Below are positions 44,219-56,300 of a stretch of 64,000 nucleotides of DNA, one piece after another. The notes below the pieces were generated by a model, which saw only the letters and a program-made list of their open reading frames with translations, was not told the DNA's origin and did not search any database. The first letter of the stretch is position 1. Each line of letters begins with the position of its first letter. The position numbers and the translations under genes are program-made. This DNA comes from Lyophyllum atratum (taxonomy: Eukaryota; Basidiomycota; Agaricomycetes; Agaricales; Lyophyllaceae): contig JACGCN010000012.1 of assembly GCA_014905825.1 (NCBI GenBank), positions 1,178,001-1,242,000 on the forward strand. The letters run 5' to 3'.

Positions 44219-46086
44219 ATGATTAGCCTGCTGGGACCGACGCTAGGCAATACTGTGGGTGCTTTGCTTCTGGGTCTCGTGGGTGCCACATTGTGCGTAC
44301 TCTCTACAGGCTTGGAATCGAACCATCTTACTGATTCGACTCAGTCTTTACGGTAGTACGAGTCTGCAGATGTATTGGTATTACCATCGATTTCATCAGG
44401 ACTCGCTTCTCCACAAGGTCTCGGTAAGATGATGTCGCATGTATTGCTCGAGAGCTCTTATATTGAAGTACCCTCTAGGTCGGCATACTTTGGTGCGCAT
44501 TATGGTCTCGTTGACAATTCTTCAATTAATCCTCTTGAGTATAGGACACTCGACACGTTTCACCTTGCGTTGACTATTCATGCGGTATATATGTATATCG
44601 TCCTCGGATTTGGAAATGTTGCAGGCCTCATGCATATCTATTGGTGAGAAATCAAACTTTCTTCTAATTCTCTTATCTTATCGACATGTTGTTTGAAGGT
44701 CCATCAAGGTGAGAAACATGGTACGAGTAGTGGACATATATTCATCAAGGTTCCAAATAGGTGCAACTTTCAATCAACGTGAGTGACAAAAATACTCTCT
44801 TCAGCTGATTGACTAACATTCTACTCTCCTCAAGGTGGTTGTCGTTCTTCTTGTACAATCGTCAGTCTTAGATCGCCCCTGAGGTAATGTGCGAGACTAA
44901 ATCATGACTATCTCAGGTTATATGCTTATCGCGTATGGATCCGTAAGTAGTGCTCGTCACCTAGATGACGCACTATTCTCATCGAGTCTGAATTTAGTCG
45001 GTGGCTATCACCGCGGAGTCCTGGGATATCTTGTGGTACGTGAAATATAGCCCCAGCTTTGGAGAAATCTTACATCGCACGACAGATTGCAGTCGTGGCG
45101 GGCGGGTTTGGTATGGTGTTTGCTTATATTCAAGTAATACCATGAGCTAATCGGCTTGTCATCCGTCAGCAATTGGTATAAGTAAGTCCAGCTACTTTCA
45201 AGAGTTCTCGTATGGATCCTGATTTTCTCCAGTCCTTGCATATCAGATGTGAGCGGCATCCCTCATGAAGCCGTAATTTCTCTCTGATAACTTAAAGTTT
45301 CACCGTCAACGCATACCCGGAGCTCGATGCAGTTAGCGTAAGCCGCGCTGTTCCAAGTACTTCTTTTGCATTTGACTAACCTATCGCTATGCAGTGGGCA
45401 ATAAACGCCTCCCTTGCAGCGTCTACGAGCATTGACTTCATGATCGCGGGTGCTATGTGCTTTTATTTACGAAAGAGTAAAGGTACTCAGTCACGGCAAG
45501 TCTTAGCCCTTGACGTCGAGAACGCCATAACTCATAAAACCCGTAGGTTAAATTCAAGGATTTCGAGAATGATGCAGTATATGCTCGGTTCAGGCGTGTT
45601 CACGAGGTACATATATCACGAGAGAAGCGCCTTATTATGACTAACGGTTCCTATAGCGCCTGCTCCTTGACCTCGATGTTCTCGGTCTGTCTCTGTTTCC
45701 CTATTCGACATTCTCAATCCGCTGACGCACCTCACAGTACATTCTCTTGCCGGAGACATTTGTCTTCCTGGGCGTGCAGTTCATTCTGACGAAACGTATA
45801 TCCTCCCTTACTAAGCTATCTCGACTCATGCTCACTGCCTCGATCCCAGTCTACGTTGGTTCATTTTTTGCCATGCTGAACGCCCGCGAACGCGTTCAAG
45901 ACCCCAAAGGGGACCCTGAGAACTCCATGGGGACGCCTCTTCGTGTACACTTCCACAATACCGGTTTACAAAGTCCTACATCACCGTTACCTGGGATGTC
46001 TCGGGTGCGTAGCCCGTTCTTCAAATGGCTTTGCTCTCATATTGTTTTGTCTTTAGGACGCTGGTGTGAAGACATACCCCTGGTAG
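44219..46086 (+). CDS. Seven-TM-like membrane protein, DUF6534 family
   Basis: Starts MISLLGPTLGNTVGALLLGL. An intron follows, then LYGSTSLQMYWYYHRFHQDS-like sequence and DTFHLALTIHAVYMYIVLGF. Several very short exons carry the helices: VQVSINVVVVLLVQ-type, YAYRVWI-like, AIVVAGGFGMVFAY and VNAYPELDAVSWAINASLAA. The C-terminal DUF6534 domain reads STSIDFMIAGAMCFYLRKSK, LNSRISRMMQYMLGSGVFTS, YILLPETFVFLGVQFILTK and YVGSFFAMLNARERV. The last splice (after PGMSR) adds DAGVKTYPW before the stop at 46086. Typical of a large Agaricomycete family of unknown function. Boundaries of the central exons (44.65-45.3 kb) are approximate. Confidence 0.82.
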
Positions 46087-46805
46087 CTGCTGCGTGAGAT
46101 ATATATTTTACCTTCCCTCTCATCGTCGTAAGTTCATACTTCCAAGGAGTCAGAGGAGGTGCTAACTTTCTCGGCGTAGGTCGTTCCATAAGGGGAGCGA
46201 GACAGCCAATCAATTAAAATGATGTATCTGGAATAGTTCCAATTCGGTGTACTGCTAGCATTCTTTCCTTCTCTCCTTCTCTGTCGCCAGGCACCACTAC
46301 CACTCGTTTCGGGACACTGTCATTTTTTCATGTTTCGGATATCACCGGCCCCATTATCGACTGTATCGTGCACAATGTAATAACGATCCTGTCAATCAGT
46401 GCAATCTTCACGCAGCTTGATGTGTCCTTGAGTACATATGTGCTCTTATATTAGGGGCACTGTCATCTACAAATAGAGCTTGGACCGGGTCGTCAGGCTA
46501 TAGACTCAGAGTCACGCTGTCGAGCCTCGGTGGACTCTTGGTTCCGAAGCCGGTAACCATATTGCTAACCAGAGAATATGCATGTGGGCTGGGCGTCAGT
46601 ACGCCATGAGGAATAGTGACAACACCCTCAGGTAGCGGCGGCTCCTCTTATCCGGCAGGTAACTAGGATCAAGAGCCAAGAAGACTCCCAGCGTAACTAA
46701 TAAACAACTCAACGGTCTTCAACAAGGACTTCAAAAATAAAACAAGTCTTGGAGTTTGAACAGATACGAAAAGAGCCAAGAAGATTTGTAACTACACTAC
46801 CCGCA
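46087..46805. other. Convergent 3' region between DUF6534 and AA9 genes
   Basis: About 700 bp holding the two 3' flanks. The segment gagaatatgcatgtgggctg at 46572 resembles aggagaatacatgtgggctg at the left window edge (position 2); this may be chance. No gene is supported. Confidence 0.45.
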
Positions 46806-48122
46806 TCAGTTTCCGCCAGTCCATCTAAACAGCAAGTTTATGTCAGGCCGTGTCAAGACAAGAGTGCGTAAAGAAACCTACACAGCGGGACCTGGAATGG
46901 GATATGTCTGCAACGAGCCTCTGTGAGTATATGAAAAACACGACCAAGGACAAAACCTTACAGTGGCGCCTATTATGGAAAGCCATTAGTCCTTGTCTAA
47001 AGTGATACAAACATCAATGCTCACCCTTGTATGCGTCGAAAACGATTCCTGGTGGGAAGGGGCAAGAGATGTCAGTGCCTCAATAACGGGGAAGCGTAGC
47101 AATGCCAACCTGGGGTGCTCGCAGTGTATGCACCGGGGAAAGATACGAAGGAAGTAGGAAGTGCGGTGCCAGAGCCCGTTACCTGAACCTGGATGCAGCT
47201 GGGGTACACCTGGGCACCGGGATAGGCGTATGCTGCAAGATTGGATTCTGATCAGACCTTCTCAAGCTCTGCTAAGGTCGACGCTTCATACCAGAGTGCA
47301 GAGCGATGCTATGGTTGATGGTGGTAAGTGGAAGCAGCTCTGATATGAAGGAGTTGGACTCACATTTCGTGACGGATGATATATTGTCCAGCCTTGAGCT
47401 TGGGAGGGATGGTGAACGTGTAGATGCTGTTCGACACGGTCAGAAGGTCGGTTGCGGCCCATTTGCCATTCGACAAGCCAGATTCAGCGACCTTGAACCA
47501 TACGGCACTACGACAGATATCAGAAGTAGACTGTTCTGGTTAGAAATTCCTACGCACGAAGTACCAGGGTTCCACTTAGTAATGTCACTAGGAGCACGAG
47601 CCATGTAGGTTATCATGGGGCCCTACGGAGGACAACTTTAGACGCTGTTATGTGTGTTGACGGTAGGTAGGAGTGTTTACCACATGCGAAGAGGGCCATG
47701 TTGTCCAGTTCAAAGCCAGTTTCGATCCAGCGGCGACAGTTGCGTAGATGGGAGCGGGTGCAGAACCGACAACGCCACCCTCGGACCATTCGTTGCACTG
47801 GACACTGATATCAAGTATTAGGGACTAGGTACAAAGGAAGGAATACTAGGTCGCGTACTCGATCAAGGATAAATCAGTAATGGGTCCTATGTAAAGCATC
47901 GTTTAGACGTGTCTCAAAGTTGTATACAGTGAAAGGATACGAACCATTTCCAGGGATAGTACGAACGACACGCTGAGGAACAGGATTGTAGTACGGGTCT
48001 GAATATGGGAGATAGCCAGTCCACTTTGTCGATCCGGACGCGATCTCCTGTACATAACCGTGGCCATGTACAGATGACACAAGAGCAGAGAGCAAGGATG
48101 CAGCGAGGGCTAGCTTGAACAT
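46806..48122 (-). CDS. AA9 lytic polysaccharide monooxygenase (secreted)
   Basis: Minus strand. A signal peptide ([20 protein letters not shown]) precedes a mature N-terminal His ([20 protein letters not shown]), the first ligand of the copper histidine brace. Spliced exons continue [80 protein letters not shown] and [20 protein letters not shown]. Then come IIALHSA (second brace His), [20 protein letters not shown] (conserved Gln and axial Tyr region), PGIVFDAYK and [14 protein letters not shown] before the stop at 46806. About nine short introns. The product oxidatively cleaves cellulose or related glucans outside the cell (family knowledge). No CBM1 is attached. All key residues are present. 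Confidence 0.93.
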
Positions 48123-48910
48123 GGCGGGATATCAATTGAGGGGTCAACCTTGTCAGAAAAATTCTGGCAGCGAGAGACTTTTAAACCTGGCCTAAACCTT
48201 GCTTCCGGAAAATTGAAGGCAAGGAGCGGCCCGCTCTGAGTATGCAAAGCACGGCTTGGTACCATGATGTGCGTAATGACGGAACTCCAATCTTATGCAA
48301 GGGTCTTGCGCACTGTCCGTGAGGACGGGTGACAACGCCTAAAAATAAGGGTACATTTATTTGCGAAATAAGCCCGCAGACGAGACTTCATGTCATGGCA
48401 TCTCCATGATATCAGGGGCAGTCGGTTCCGGATGTCATCCACGTGTGGGAGATAACGCCTGCGCTGCAGAACTTACTTCGGAAATTTCAATGGGGTGGAG
48501 GTCCGAGGTTCTACAACACTGGACGCAGGCAAACAAGTTCCGATGTGGGATGAAAAGAAATCCGACACCAAGTCGGCAGTCAACTTAGGCCAGTGATGTC
48601 GCAGGGCCTTTCCTTCAGCTACCGGCAAGAACTTGCTGCCTAGTTATTCGTTAACCTCGAGCTCGAGGCTTGGAATGCATGCCAAATCGCAAGTGCACAG
48701 TCCACGGCGTGGCCTTGAGCACAACTTGAGCATCCATTATTCAGTCTAAGAATAGTTAGATTTACCGAAGAAAAGACGGTTTCCCATTGACTTCCCACAT
48801 GTATCATAGCTCTGAACTAAGCCCGAAAAAAAAGCCACACATCCCCTTCCCCCTTCCCCCCTCCCCGCGATTCCCTCCCCATCGGACCCGTACCTCACCA
48901 CACCGCAACC
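48123..48910. other. Promoter region of the AA9 gene
   Basis: About 790 bp between the AA9 start (minus strand) and the 3' end of the next minus-strand gene. No gene was found. No cellulase-regulator site was assigned with confidence. Confidence 0.45.
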
Positions 48911-51592
48911 TCAGCGCCTCGGACCACCCCACCGAGCATTTGGATCGCCCATATGCTGTGCATGATGCGGGGGTGGCTGTGACGGCCCCGGTCCATATCC
49001 ATACCATTGCGGTGGTGGTGGCTCAGTGCGAGGCGGGCCCGTATACCCCGTTCTAGCTCCGTACGGATAAGAATAAGGGTCCGGCGGAGGCGCAGGGTAC
49101 ATGTGGTGCCATGACGGGAGGGGTGCGGTGAAGGGATAATGTTGCGCGCGCGGGGCGCCAAAGGTCGGAGGTGGGTGTGGTTGTGGTGGGCGTGGATGCG
49201 GTGGATGTGGATGCGGTGGGTGCGGATGCTCGTGGAAGGGAGGGCGCGGGGGCGGGTGTCCGTAGTCGAATTCGTAGCGTGACGGGGGAATTGATCTTTG
49301 TGCGTGGGTGTGGCCTGCGTGGCCTGGAGGAAGTTGCGGTAGAGGTGCTGCTGGAGAGGGTGGTGGAGCAGGATGGGCAGCTGGAGGATGAGGATGTATG
49401 GAAGTCAAGGGCGGTGTACGTTCATAGCCTTGGGGTATAGGGATAGGAATAGCAGAAGCTTTAGCTTTAGGTTTATTTCGGTGTCTAGGTTTCTTGGCTT
49501 TAGTTTTAGCCCTGTTCGCTGTTCCAAGAGAGACGCCGCCGCTGATACTCGACGTCAAGCCAGTCGTGGCTGGCTTCTTCCCTAGCGCCTTCTCACTAAG
49601 GGAAACGACTGCAGTCGCAGTGAGTTGCTGAGGCTCTGCGCTCCTGCTAGGTTCGCTTGCCGCAGGTTTCGGCTGCACAGCACCACTACCGCTCGCCTCA
49701 GACGCATTCGAAGCGGCAGCAGCCTCTTCTTCCATTTTTATGGCTAGTATCCTCTTCCTCTTCCTTCTGCCGTGACTCGCACTCAGCTCGCCCTCAGCGC
49801 GCTTTCGCTTCAGCGGCTTCCCCTGCGAGACAGTTCCATCTTGATCTCGCAAGGCCGCTTGGAACGTTGGCCAGAACGGCTTGTAGTCCGCCGGCGCTGG
49901 CTCACCTCCGAAGCGAAGGAGCTCGATGAGGCCGTGCTCGGCTGCTAAGATGGCAGCACCAAGTTTCGCATCCGCTTTGGTGCGGTATTCCGGTTCCGTA
50001 GCGTACTCGTACCGTCCGAACTCAAAGGCCACTACTAGGGTGCATCCATATGCTTCATAGATACGAATCAATACGAGCTATGAATGAGTGCAAGAAAATA
50101 ACGCACCATCCCTATCCATGTGGAACGTCCAAGTGTGGGTCTCGCCCGCCCCCTTCCGCCCCAGCATAGGGTATATCTGGTCATCCACAAGCGACCTCAT
50201 CCTCGGCGAAATCTTATTATCGACCTCAAGCCCGATCTGTCTGATATACTCCCCCGCGCCCTGGCTCAGCGCCAGCAGCGACACCGCATTCCGCGCGTCA
50301 CGGCGATTGGCAAACACGGGCTCGACGAGGTACGACCGGACCTCCCCCGCGCGGTCGATGCGGAGCACACAGCCCGTAAGTGTGGATTTCTCGGAGAGTT
50401 GGACGAAGGGCCAGAAGTAGTCGACCTTGAGGCGGGCGCCGCGCGCCTTGGTGATCCATGTGTTGAGCATGGCGGAGGCACCGATTTCCGTGGCGGTTTT
50501 GTCGCCGAAGTCGAAGTCGCTTGGGAGGGGGCGGGGAAGGGTGGCGAACCAGGTTTCGAGGGTGATGCCGTTTGTTGGTGTTGCGCGAGGCGGGGGCGGG
50601 GGCGGCGCTGATGGGGTGGGTTTGCCGGAGGGGTCGGCGATGTTCTGGATGTCGGCGATGAGGCCCTGCTTGATGGCGAGTTTCGCGGCGCCTGTTTTGG
50701 CGTCGGCGGCGGTGAGGTAGACCATGTCTGTTGCGTAGATTCGCGGCGCCGCGAGATGGACACGTAGAACTGCTCCCCAGCCTGTGACATGCGTGAGGAG
50801 ATGGAGAGGGGTAAGAATGGGGACACTCACGAAGAGCGGGGTCCGTGGGCTCTTGGGTATGATAGAACATCCAGTCTGGAGGATAGTTCCCAGGGCGCCA
50901 TTCTTTGCAGGCACTTTCGATCGCGGCCACATTCACATCCTTTTCCTCCTCCTCTACCTCCGCTTCCATCTTGACTGCTGCCTCTGCCTCTCCGGTTGGG
51001 AGACCCTCTTCCGCAAGAACATTTTCGGCCACTAGCATATCGTCTTTGAATTCCAACATACTTGACTCGGGGTCTTCCTCCATCTTCACGTCACCGTTCA
51101 GGATAAACTGCACCGCTCCCTTTTCTGTTGCGATTCTCGCAGCTTGTACCTTGGCGCCTTGGTTTCGTGAATGGCATGCCTGGCTTTCATAAACACGGTA
51201 GTCACCTCCAGGTCGCGCTATCGTCAAAATGCATTGAATACCTAAGACAATTGAGCGAACATTCCACGAGACAGCATGTGACAAGGCGTACCATTTGGAT
51301 CCCCTGAACGCCGTGCGATGTCAAACCGCAATGCGTTTTCGAGTGTAAAATCAGGAAAAGCTGATTCAACAGCTTCCTCTAGCCTTGAAATATGTTCGTT
51401 CTTGATTGACGAGTCTGTTGATGGCAAGATCGTAGCTTCTTGACAAGGGGAAAAAGCTTCAGCAGAGACATCACTAGGAATCTGTCTCAGTTTAATAGCA
51501 GCCAAGTATTCATCAATGGGCAACGCCCCGATCTTCCTGAGGTTTTCGCATACGAGGTCGAAAGGCCGAGACGGAGGAGGAAGATGTGGCAT
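48911..51592 (-). CDS. Large protein with four dsRBD-like modules and a Pro/His-rich tail
   Basis: Minus strand. Starts MPHLPPPSRPFDLVCENLRK at 51592; introns join the blocks. Four repeated beta-plus-helix modules are visible: (1) GDYRVYESQACHSRNQGAKV then QAARIATEKGAVQFI; (2) RIYATDMVYLTAADAKTGAA then KLAIKQGLIADI; (3) GEVRSYLVEPVFANRRDARN then AVSLLALSQGAGEYI; (4) GRYEYATEPEYRTKADAKLG then AAILAAEHGLIELL. The helix pattern AK-AA-LA---G-I resembles the second helix of double-stranded-RNA-binding domains. Basic stretches follow (KRKRAEGE, RRKRKR, KKPRHRNKPK), possible nuclear signals. A low-complexity Pro/His/Tyr tail ends ARWGGPRR at 48911. No family name was recognised and the RNA-binding role is inference. 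About 900 residues. Confidence 0.72.
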
Positions 51593-51860
51593 TCCGCAAC
51601 CCGTGCTCGCGGTGATATTTGTTCATCCGGTTCTTGCCAAACATCGCGATCCGTGCTGTCTTTGGTGGCACGTTCCTAATTTATTTTGCTCTCTGCTCCT
51701 CCTGGACTAACAAGTAACAGGACTATCCTTCGGTGCAACATTTCTGGCAGCTCGTTCGGTTACCTACTGCTGCCTGCTGCTTCCTCAATCACTTTTCGAA
51801 GTCTTTGGACTCCATTACCAACAGTTCGAAACAGCCGCCGACGACTGAGTACTGAGATCT
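51593..51860. other. Upstream region of the dsRBD-like gene
   Basis: No gene supported; repeated ctgcctgctgcttcctc near 51770 is simple sequence. Confidence 0.4.
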
Positions 51861-51949
51861 GACGCTGGTGATTGCCTAAGTACGAAAGCGTGGTGAAGCT
51901 CATGACTGGGTATATACTCTTACCTCCTTCATCGCTGTCCCTCGATATC

Positions 51950-52740
51950 CTTGCCTACCCACCACAAGACTCAGGTGTTTGGGACATGAAACACCTGAAG
52001 AATGCTACAGGACGCGTTTTCGTGGGCGACAGCTCGTCTTGGACCGTCGGGAGCGTACGGGACCCGGAATACAACTCATAAGTATATGGCGCTCAACCAA
52101 GCCCAGCCCCGAGCGTGGCCAGTACCTGTATCTAGGGCATGGGACTATGACGCACCCGCACGACCTTACGGTGTCTTTCTGGTTATGAACAACTTGGTGC
52201 AGTGGGATTTACGGCAGTGGATTCTATGCGGGCGCGAGTATGATTCAGATCCGGACGGCGGCAGGGGCGTGCTCCGCAAACGGGTGGACTCTAAGTTGGG
52301 ACGTCAACACCCTCGCAGCCATTCGAGTCCTCACTCTTGACGCCAATGGCTTCCCTTGTTCTTTACCAAACAGAGGTGCTAAGCAGTGATCAGCCGTATG
52401 GCTTATCATGTACATTCATACATTCGAAACCCAAGGTCCAATACCAGCCGCAGCCCAACACCCTCGCGCAGCTTACGGAACAAAGGCTACGTATACGAAC
52501 CCAAACTTCTGGGACGGGGTGCTCTCGAATCCCAATTCGACTCAAAGGCGTGTCAGAGGCAATTGGATTGGATGCAGGGTAGTGGACGCCATCGATGGGT
52601 ATCCCTGACGATATATGGGAAGCTGCGGGCTTGTATTTGTGGTGATCTGCGGAGGAGGGATCTGCCGTCGGAGGAAGGAGGGAGGAATGCACCAAGGAGG
52701 CCCGATACGCAGACTGTGAGTGTGAATATCGTGACCAAGT
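51950..52740 (+). pseudogene. Probable relic of a copper radical oxidase (AA5-like)
   Basis: Protein-like stretches alternate between frames. One frame gives REYDSDPDGGRGVLR at about 52236. Another gives NGWTLSWDVNTLAAIR at about 52277, continuing to LTLDANGFP. In AA5 glyoxal oxidases a Y-(N/D)-D-(P/A)-DGG-(K/R) motif is followed by a W-D-x-N segment and then R-WYP, in that order, so the two pieces fit with one frameshift between them. Other segments (GVWDMKHLKNATGRVFVGDS at about 51973, TYTNPNFWDGVLSNPNSTQ at about 52490) are not placed. Stops prevent a full product. The assignment is tentative. Confidence 0.35.
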
Positions 52741-53354
52741 TTGGGTTCGACTGAAAATAGCTGGCCAGGTTCTCGAGACGTGAGGAAGAGCTATAATTAC
52801 TGGCGAGATGTTCAAGATAATCTCTCTCATGGGATCCTTGTGGCAGGTGGGCTTTGCCGGCACCGAGATGAGCTGTAGATTGGGCGGAAGAGCTCGAACG
52901 GAGGGTTGGTGTGGGTGTGGGATGCGTCAGCAGAAAGCTTTTGGCTGAGTTTGCGCACGAGAATGCTAGGTGTTGTGGAGTAGAAATTAGCTTTTGGCCA
53001 CGCGTTGGCTACATGTAGAAAGTGTAACTTTATCCCGTTGCAGAAGGAGACTTTGCTCGCACAGCGTTCCTATACAAACTCTGGGTGTCGCCGAGCCATC
53101 TTGATGCTCTCCATCCGGGGCAGGGCAAAGGCGCACCGTTTACCGGGAAGCTACGGTGACAGAGGCTGGGAAGATCGATGGGCGTGCATGCGAAAAGAAC
53201 CCCACTTGCTGGGCGATCCAGAAATCTGGTTCGCCATGCGTGGGAAGACCCAGGAAGTGGGGTCGCCATCTGCCATCTCACCTTTTTCCTGCTGCCTCAT
53301 CTAACCTACCGTCTTCATCTTCCACCTACACTCTGCGTGCTCGCTGTGGCAGTG
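52741..53354. other. Region upstream of velB
   Basis: No gene supported; CT-rich leader sequence is present at 53277-53340, just before the velvet gene start. Confidence 0.4.
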
Positions 53355-56300
53355 ATGGCCACCCCATCTACGAGCGCAGGCCCATCCACTGCGCCTGGGA
53401 ACAACAATAATTACGCCTCGCACCGCGATAGACTGTGAGTTGTTCCCCACCCCCGCACCGATTCCACGGAGTCGGGTCCCCTCCTGCCTTTATTCATATG
53501 CATAACCCATCCTGCTCCTCCCTCCCCCTCCTCCCTCTTCCAGCCTCCCGTAACCAGCCCATGTTGACTCTCCACCGCAGAGAATACCACCTCACCGTGC
53601 GCCAGGAGCCCAAACAGGCGCGCATGTGCGGTGTGGGTGGCAAGGCCGACCGCCGCCCTATCGACCCCCCGCCCATTGTGCAGCTTCGTGTGGTGGACCC
53701 CAGCGCGGCGTCTGCTAGGGCGGATTCGGCCCGCCACACGTCGACGCCGCCGCCGGGGAGGAGAAGAAGGAACAGCGATATGAGCGACGAGAGTACGGCG
53801 AGCCCTGGCACGCCTGTAAGGGATCGGGACAGAGACAGAGACAGGGATCGTGATAGGTGTGTTGCGTCTTCTAGTTATGTGGGACATACTGTCGTGCAGT
53901 ATGACTATCTCCGTCATTGTTGTTTTCTTGCACACTGTGACTGTTGTGTTTTCTGACACGTCTACGTCACTAGGCAATATGAATCATCTCCTACGTCCCA
54001 TCGAACACGCTCGCCCGCGCCTGTTCGGGACCGCGACGAGGAGGCCCCGTCGGACGTTGCGGGCTACGCGCAGTCCTTCTTGCAGAACCCGTACTATTTC
54101 ATGTTCGCCAGCTTGGCAAAACCGGACGATGACAAGGAGCTGCATTGGCTCAAGGTCTGTGCCACCATTCACATTCTTCTCCTCTGTTTTGGATTCGGTA
54201 TATCTATCCGGTCTTTTCCTTTTTCCTTACGATTAGGAGGCAATAGACATTTTATGTGTTGACTCTCCCACATGTTTTTCTTCGCTTCCTACTTCGTATT
54301 CTGTTTTTTTTTTCGTGCTTTTGGTGCTGTTCGTTCACCCTCGACCGTTACTGACCATATGTCCACCATTAGGACGGCCGCACGAGATGTACCACCGGGT
54401 CCGTAGTCTCATCACTTTATCATCTGAAGGACCCACAACATGGGAATGAAGGTACGTTCATTTCTTGCGTATGCGATCACCTGTATGTGCGCGTATCCGG
54501 CATATACCCATTTTACTTGCACATACACTCTTCTCCGGGCGTATATCCATCTTACCGGAAAGAAATCTCAGCGCATATACCTATCTCTGTGTCGGATTCA
54601 GCGCAAATATCCCCACTTCCCTTTTTGGCGCCCATAATTGATCTCCTAGTCCATCTCGGCTGACACTTCTTCCCATAGACGCAGGCTTCTTCGTCTTCCC
54701 CGACCTCAGCGTCCGTACCGAAGGCAGCTACCGCCTTAAACTCAGTCTCTTCGAAGTCGTCGGGTACGTCCTTCCCCCCCACCCCCCTTCCTCCCCTCCA
54801 ACGAAACCCATCAACTCACCCTCTGTCCTGTAGTAACAACGTGCGCCACTGCAAATCCATCTACTCCGCGCCGTTCTACGTATACACCGCCAAGAAGTTC
54901 CCAGGCATGGAAGAGTCCACACCCCTGTCGTGCTCCCTCGCGGATCAGGGCATCAAGATCCGCATACGGAAGGATATACGCGTAAGGAAGAGGCCGATAC
55001 AGGCGTTGGAGCAACCGACGTACGCTGGCGCTGGGGAGCGGGAGAAAACTAGGGAGCGCGATCGGGAGAGGGAGAGGGAGCGCGAGCGCGATAAGGACAG
55101 GGAACGGGGGAAAGATAGGGATGAGGATGAGGATTTGGATGATGACGAGGATGATGAGGATGATGATATGGACGGTGCGCGAGCGAAGGGCGCGCGGGGA
55201 CGGGGCACGCGGGGACGGGAGAAGGACAAAGAGAAGGAGCGCAGACGCGACCGCGACAAGGACCGAGACCGCGATCGCGACCACGACCATGACCGTGAAT
55301 CCCCCCCTCCCGAAGCCTCCACATCCACATCCACAGCGCCCGGCCGAAAAGCAGCCAAACGCAGCCGGACGGACGATACACCCACGCCCACCATAGGCGT
55401 GGGGATCCCGCTGGGTGCACAGGCGATCCCGGTGCCGCAGCAGCATCCGTGGCCGCCGATTGCGTCGATCGATCCGACGCTTGGGCCTGCAATTCCGCCG
55501 CCGACGACTCAGCCAGTGCCGTTGGCGCATGCGCTGGGGCCGACTCAGCAAGGGCAGGGGCAGGGGCAGCAGGTGATTCCGCCGCCGCCGCCGCCGCCGC
55601 AGGGGCAGGAGATGATGGGTGGGGTTGCGATGGGGATGTATGATGGGAGGGGGCAGCAGCCGCAGCCGCAGCAAGGGACGTACCAGGCATATGAACACCC
55701 ACCGCCACAGCAGCAGCAATATGCGTACCAAGGCCAACCCCAGCCGCAACCGCAGCCGCAACCGCATCTCCAGCCCCAGCCCCAGCCCCAGCAGCCATTG
55801 ACGCCCGGCGCGCAGATTCCCATGCACATGGGCCCGCCGCCCCCACACGCACACCAGTACGCGTATGCGCCTCCGAACCCGAACCCGGGGTGGCAGACCC
55901 AGCCTCAACAGCAGCAGGTGTACGATCCTTATGCGCAGTACACCAGCATGCCGCCGCCGCCCCCGCCGCTCCCACACCACCACCACCAGCACCCGCCCCC
56001 GCCCCCGCCTCACCACATGCACCAGCAGCACCACATGCATCCGCAGTACGGGCCCCCGCCGCACATGCAGATGAATATGGGGATGCAGCACCCGCAACAT
56101 CCACATCACCCGCAACAACAACAGCAACACCTCCATCCCCATCCGCGGTATGATTACGCACCTGTGCCTGCGCCTGGGGGCATGTACGCACCGCCGCCGC
56201 CGCCGCCACATCATTATCAGCAGGGGGGATACTACGATCCCCAGCAACAGCAACAGCACCAGTACGCGCCTATCGGGGCCGCTGGGGCTGCAGCTACGGG

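Noticed and set aside
44315..44326. TGGAATCGAACC, reverse complement of a tRNA B-box-like sequence
   Set aside because: It lies in an intron of the DUF6534 gene and no cloverleaf can be built around it.
46572..46592. Similarity between GAGAATATGCATGTGGGCTG here and the first 20 bases of the window
   Set aside because: About 18 of 20 bases, with no extension into the flanks seen; probably chance, and the left copy is cut by the window edge.
54811..56259. 482-codon minus-strand frame, plus several 150-390 codon frames on both strands under velB
   Set aside because: They are shadows of low-complexity Pro/Gln/His and Arg/Glu coding sequence; compositions are extreme (Arg/Leu or Ala/Gly only) and no domain or splice pattern is visible.
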